Below are positions 63,103 to 64,000 of a stretch of 64,000 nucleotides of DNA, in pieces (positions within the stretch are counted from its first letter, which is position 1; each line of letters opens with the position of its first letter). Origin of the DNA: Oribacterium sp. KHPX15 (GTDB taxonomy: Bacteria > Bacillota > Clostridia > Lachnospirales > Lachnospiraceae). The translations under genes were made by a program, and so were the position numbers. The stretch is from contig NZ_FNRG01000005.1 of the NCBI RefSeq assembly GCF_900107835.1, positions 1 through 64,000 of the forward strand, read 5' to 3'. The notes beneath the pieces are model-generated. The model was not told the origin of the DNA. It saw only the letters and a list, made by a program, of their open reading frames with translations, and did not search any database.

Positions 63103-63807
63103 ATGAGTGAATTCACAGTTAACATGAACGAGTATCTTCCTCTCAGAGATCTCGTTTTCAATACTTTGAGACAGGCAATCCTTAAGGGGGAGCTGAAACC
63201 CGGTGAGCGTCTCATGGAGATTCAGCTTGCTGAAAAGCTTGGGGTTTCCCGCACGCCTATAAGAGAGGCTATCCGTAAGCTGGAGCTTGAGGGTCTTGTT
63301 ATCATGATTCCGAGGCGTGGTGCCGAGGTTGCCAAGATTTCCCACAAGAGTTTACAGGATGTTCTTGAGGTTCGCGGCGCACTCGAGGAGCTTGCTACAG
63401 ATTTGGCCTGTCAGCGTATCAATGATGAGGAGTTAAAGGAGCTTGCAGATGCGGAAGACCATTTCAAAAAGGTTGTTGAGAATAATGGCTCTGAAATGGA
63501 GATTGCGGAAGCTGATGAAGCCTATCATGACATTATTTACAAGGCTACCCGCAATGATAAGCTTGTTCAGATGATCAATAATCTTCGTGAGCAGATGTAC
63601 AGATATCGTCTGGAGTATATTAAGGATGAGGCTCAGAGGGGTACTCTTATCAATGAGCATGAGAAGATTCTTGAGGCTATCAAGATCCGTGATATCATTC
63701 GTGCCAAGACTCTCATGAAGGAGCATATCGACAATCAGGAGTCAACGGTTTCCCAGAATCTGGAGTGGGAAGCAGAGGCTGAAAGCAAAAAGCAGCGGAA
63801 GAAGTAA
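63103..63807 (+). CDS. GntR-family transcriptional regulator (FadR/FCD subfamily)
   Basis: This 234-residue protein has an N-terminal winged helix (LRDLVFNTLRQAILKGELKP, AEKLGVSRTPIREAIRKLELEGLV, PRRGAEVA) and an all-helical FCD ligand domain (VLEVRGALEELA, with metal-ligand type residues in EADEAYHDIIYKATRN and MKEHIDNQE). The ATG at 63103 is preceded by GGAGG at 11 nt; a TTG one codon earlier has better spacing (8 nt) and may be used. The ligand is unknown. It follows ispE by about 60 bp. Its stop codon abuts a copy of the giant palindromic repeat. Confidence 0.9.
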   Translation: MSEFTVNMNEYLPLRDLVFNTLRQAILKGELKPGERLMEIQLAEKLGVSRTPIREAIRKLELEGLVIMIPRRGAEVAKISHKSLQDVLEVRGALEELATDLACQRINDEELKELADAEDHFKKVVENNGSEMEIAEADEAYHDIIYKATRNDKLVQMINNLREQMYRYRLEYIKDEAQRGTLINEHEKILEAIKIRDIIRAKTLMKEHIDNQESTVSQNLEWEAEAESKKQRKK

Positions 63808-63813
63808 CCGGCC

Positions 63814-64000
63814 GAGCCGGAAGGCATCTATTAAAAAACGAATCGCTGCGGCGGAAAAATCTAAAATCGAACCCCTAAGAGGCTCTAGACCCTCGCCAAT
63901 GTCAGATATTTTCTTTATGAAAAATCCGACTTGGCGAGGGAGCTAAGGAAAATGGATCAAGAGCCTCTAAGGGGTTCGATTTTGATTTTTCTCGTCCTCG
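63814..64000. repeat. giant palindromic element, copy 2 (cut by the window edge)
   Basis: Begins 6 bp after the GntR stop codon with GAGCCGGAAGGCATC, which matches the outer end of copy 1, then continues with the inner unit of copy 1. It shares CCCCTAAGAGGCTCT, CCCTCGCCAA, TTGGCGAGGG, the unpaired GCTAAGGAAAA-GGATCA bulge and AGAGCCTCTAAGGGG with copy 1. It has only one GGCATC unit per arm, so it is a simpler version. The right end is missing from the window. Confidence 0.85.

Overview
The window is a stretch of a low-to-mid G+C Firmicutes chromosome. Gene order and protein style point to Lachnospiraceae, perhaps Butyrivibrio-like; the genus is an inference. The evidence is the clostridial S10-spc-alpha supercluster running on into ecfA-ecfT-truA-rplM-rpsI, Gram-positive gpx/OhrR/RNase Y/DnaD-DnaI/RecX genes, strong GGAGG ribosome-binding sites and TTGACA-17-TATAAT type promoters. 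Every gene from 0.6 to 61.8 kb lies on the minus strand. Only ispE and a GntR regulator at the right end are on the plus strand.

Layout, left to right (transcription mostly runs right to left). 0.35-5.0 kb: a small accessory segment lodged in the 3' end of rpsI. It is bounded by 83-bp direct repeats (82/83 identical by eye) that duplicate the last 18 nt of rpsI plus its terminator. It carries an AgrC/LytTR-like two-component pair, an unknown charged protein and an Abi_2/HEPN abortive-infection protein preceded by a short promoter-hairpin unit that looks like an RNA gene. No integrase is present. 5.0-10.9 kb: rpsI, rplM, a HAD phosphatase, truA (with unusual internal repeats), ecfT and a fused EcfA1-EcfA2. 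11.0-12.6 kb: a secreted cell-wall-repeat protein. 12.7-28.9 kb: the alpha, spc and S10 ribosomal operons, including rpmJ, infA, map, adk and secY, with an extra promoter and leader splitting rpsN from rpsH. 29.5-30.8 kb: a second cell-wall-repeat protein. 31-36.4 kb: an rRNA methyltransferase-like protein, an acyltransferase, prs, and the helicase-loading pair DnaD/DnaI. These are followed by an AT-rich 0.7-kb gap containing DnaA-box matches.

37-49 kb: murC, a Tet(M)/EF-G-like GTPase fused to a Rae1/YacP-type NYN nuclease domain, a shikimate-kinase-like protein, a CBS-type pyrophosphatase, a class A penicillin-binding protein and RNase Y. 49-54 kb: a redox and repair block (ohrR, gpx, trxB, trxA, recX, recA). 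54-61.8 kb: a TetR-controlled tripartite RND efflux operon with two TolC-like proteins. Its promoter carries three copies of a 13-bp palindrome, one exactly between -35 and -10. 62-63.8 kb: ispE and a GntR-family regulator.

The most unusual non-coding features are very long hairpins. A 357-bp element (48905-49261) recurs, shortened, at the right edge (63814-64000). Both copies abut the stop codon of a regulator gene, and both share a conserved asymmetric internal loop and a compensatory base-pair change. An unrelated 163-bp giant hairpin lies upstream of recA. All functions are assigned by reading motifs and context; no database search was run.
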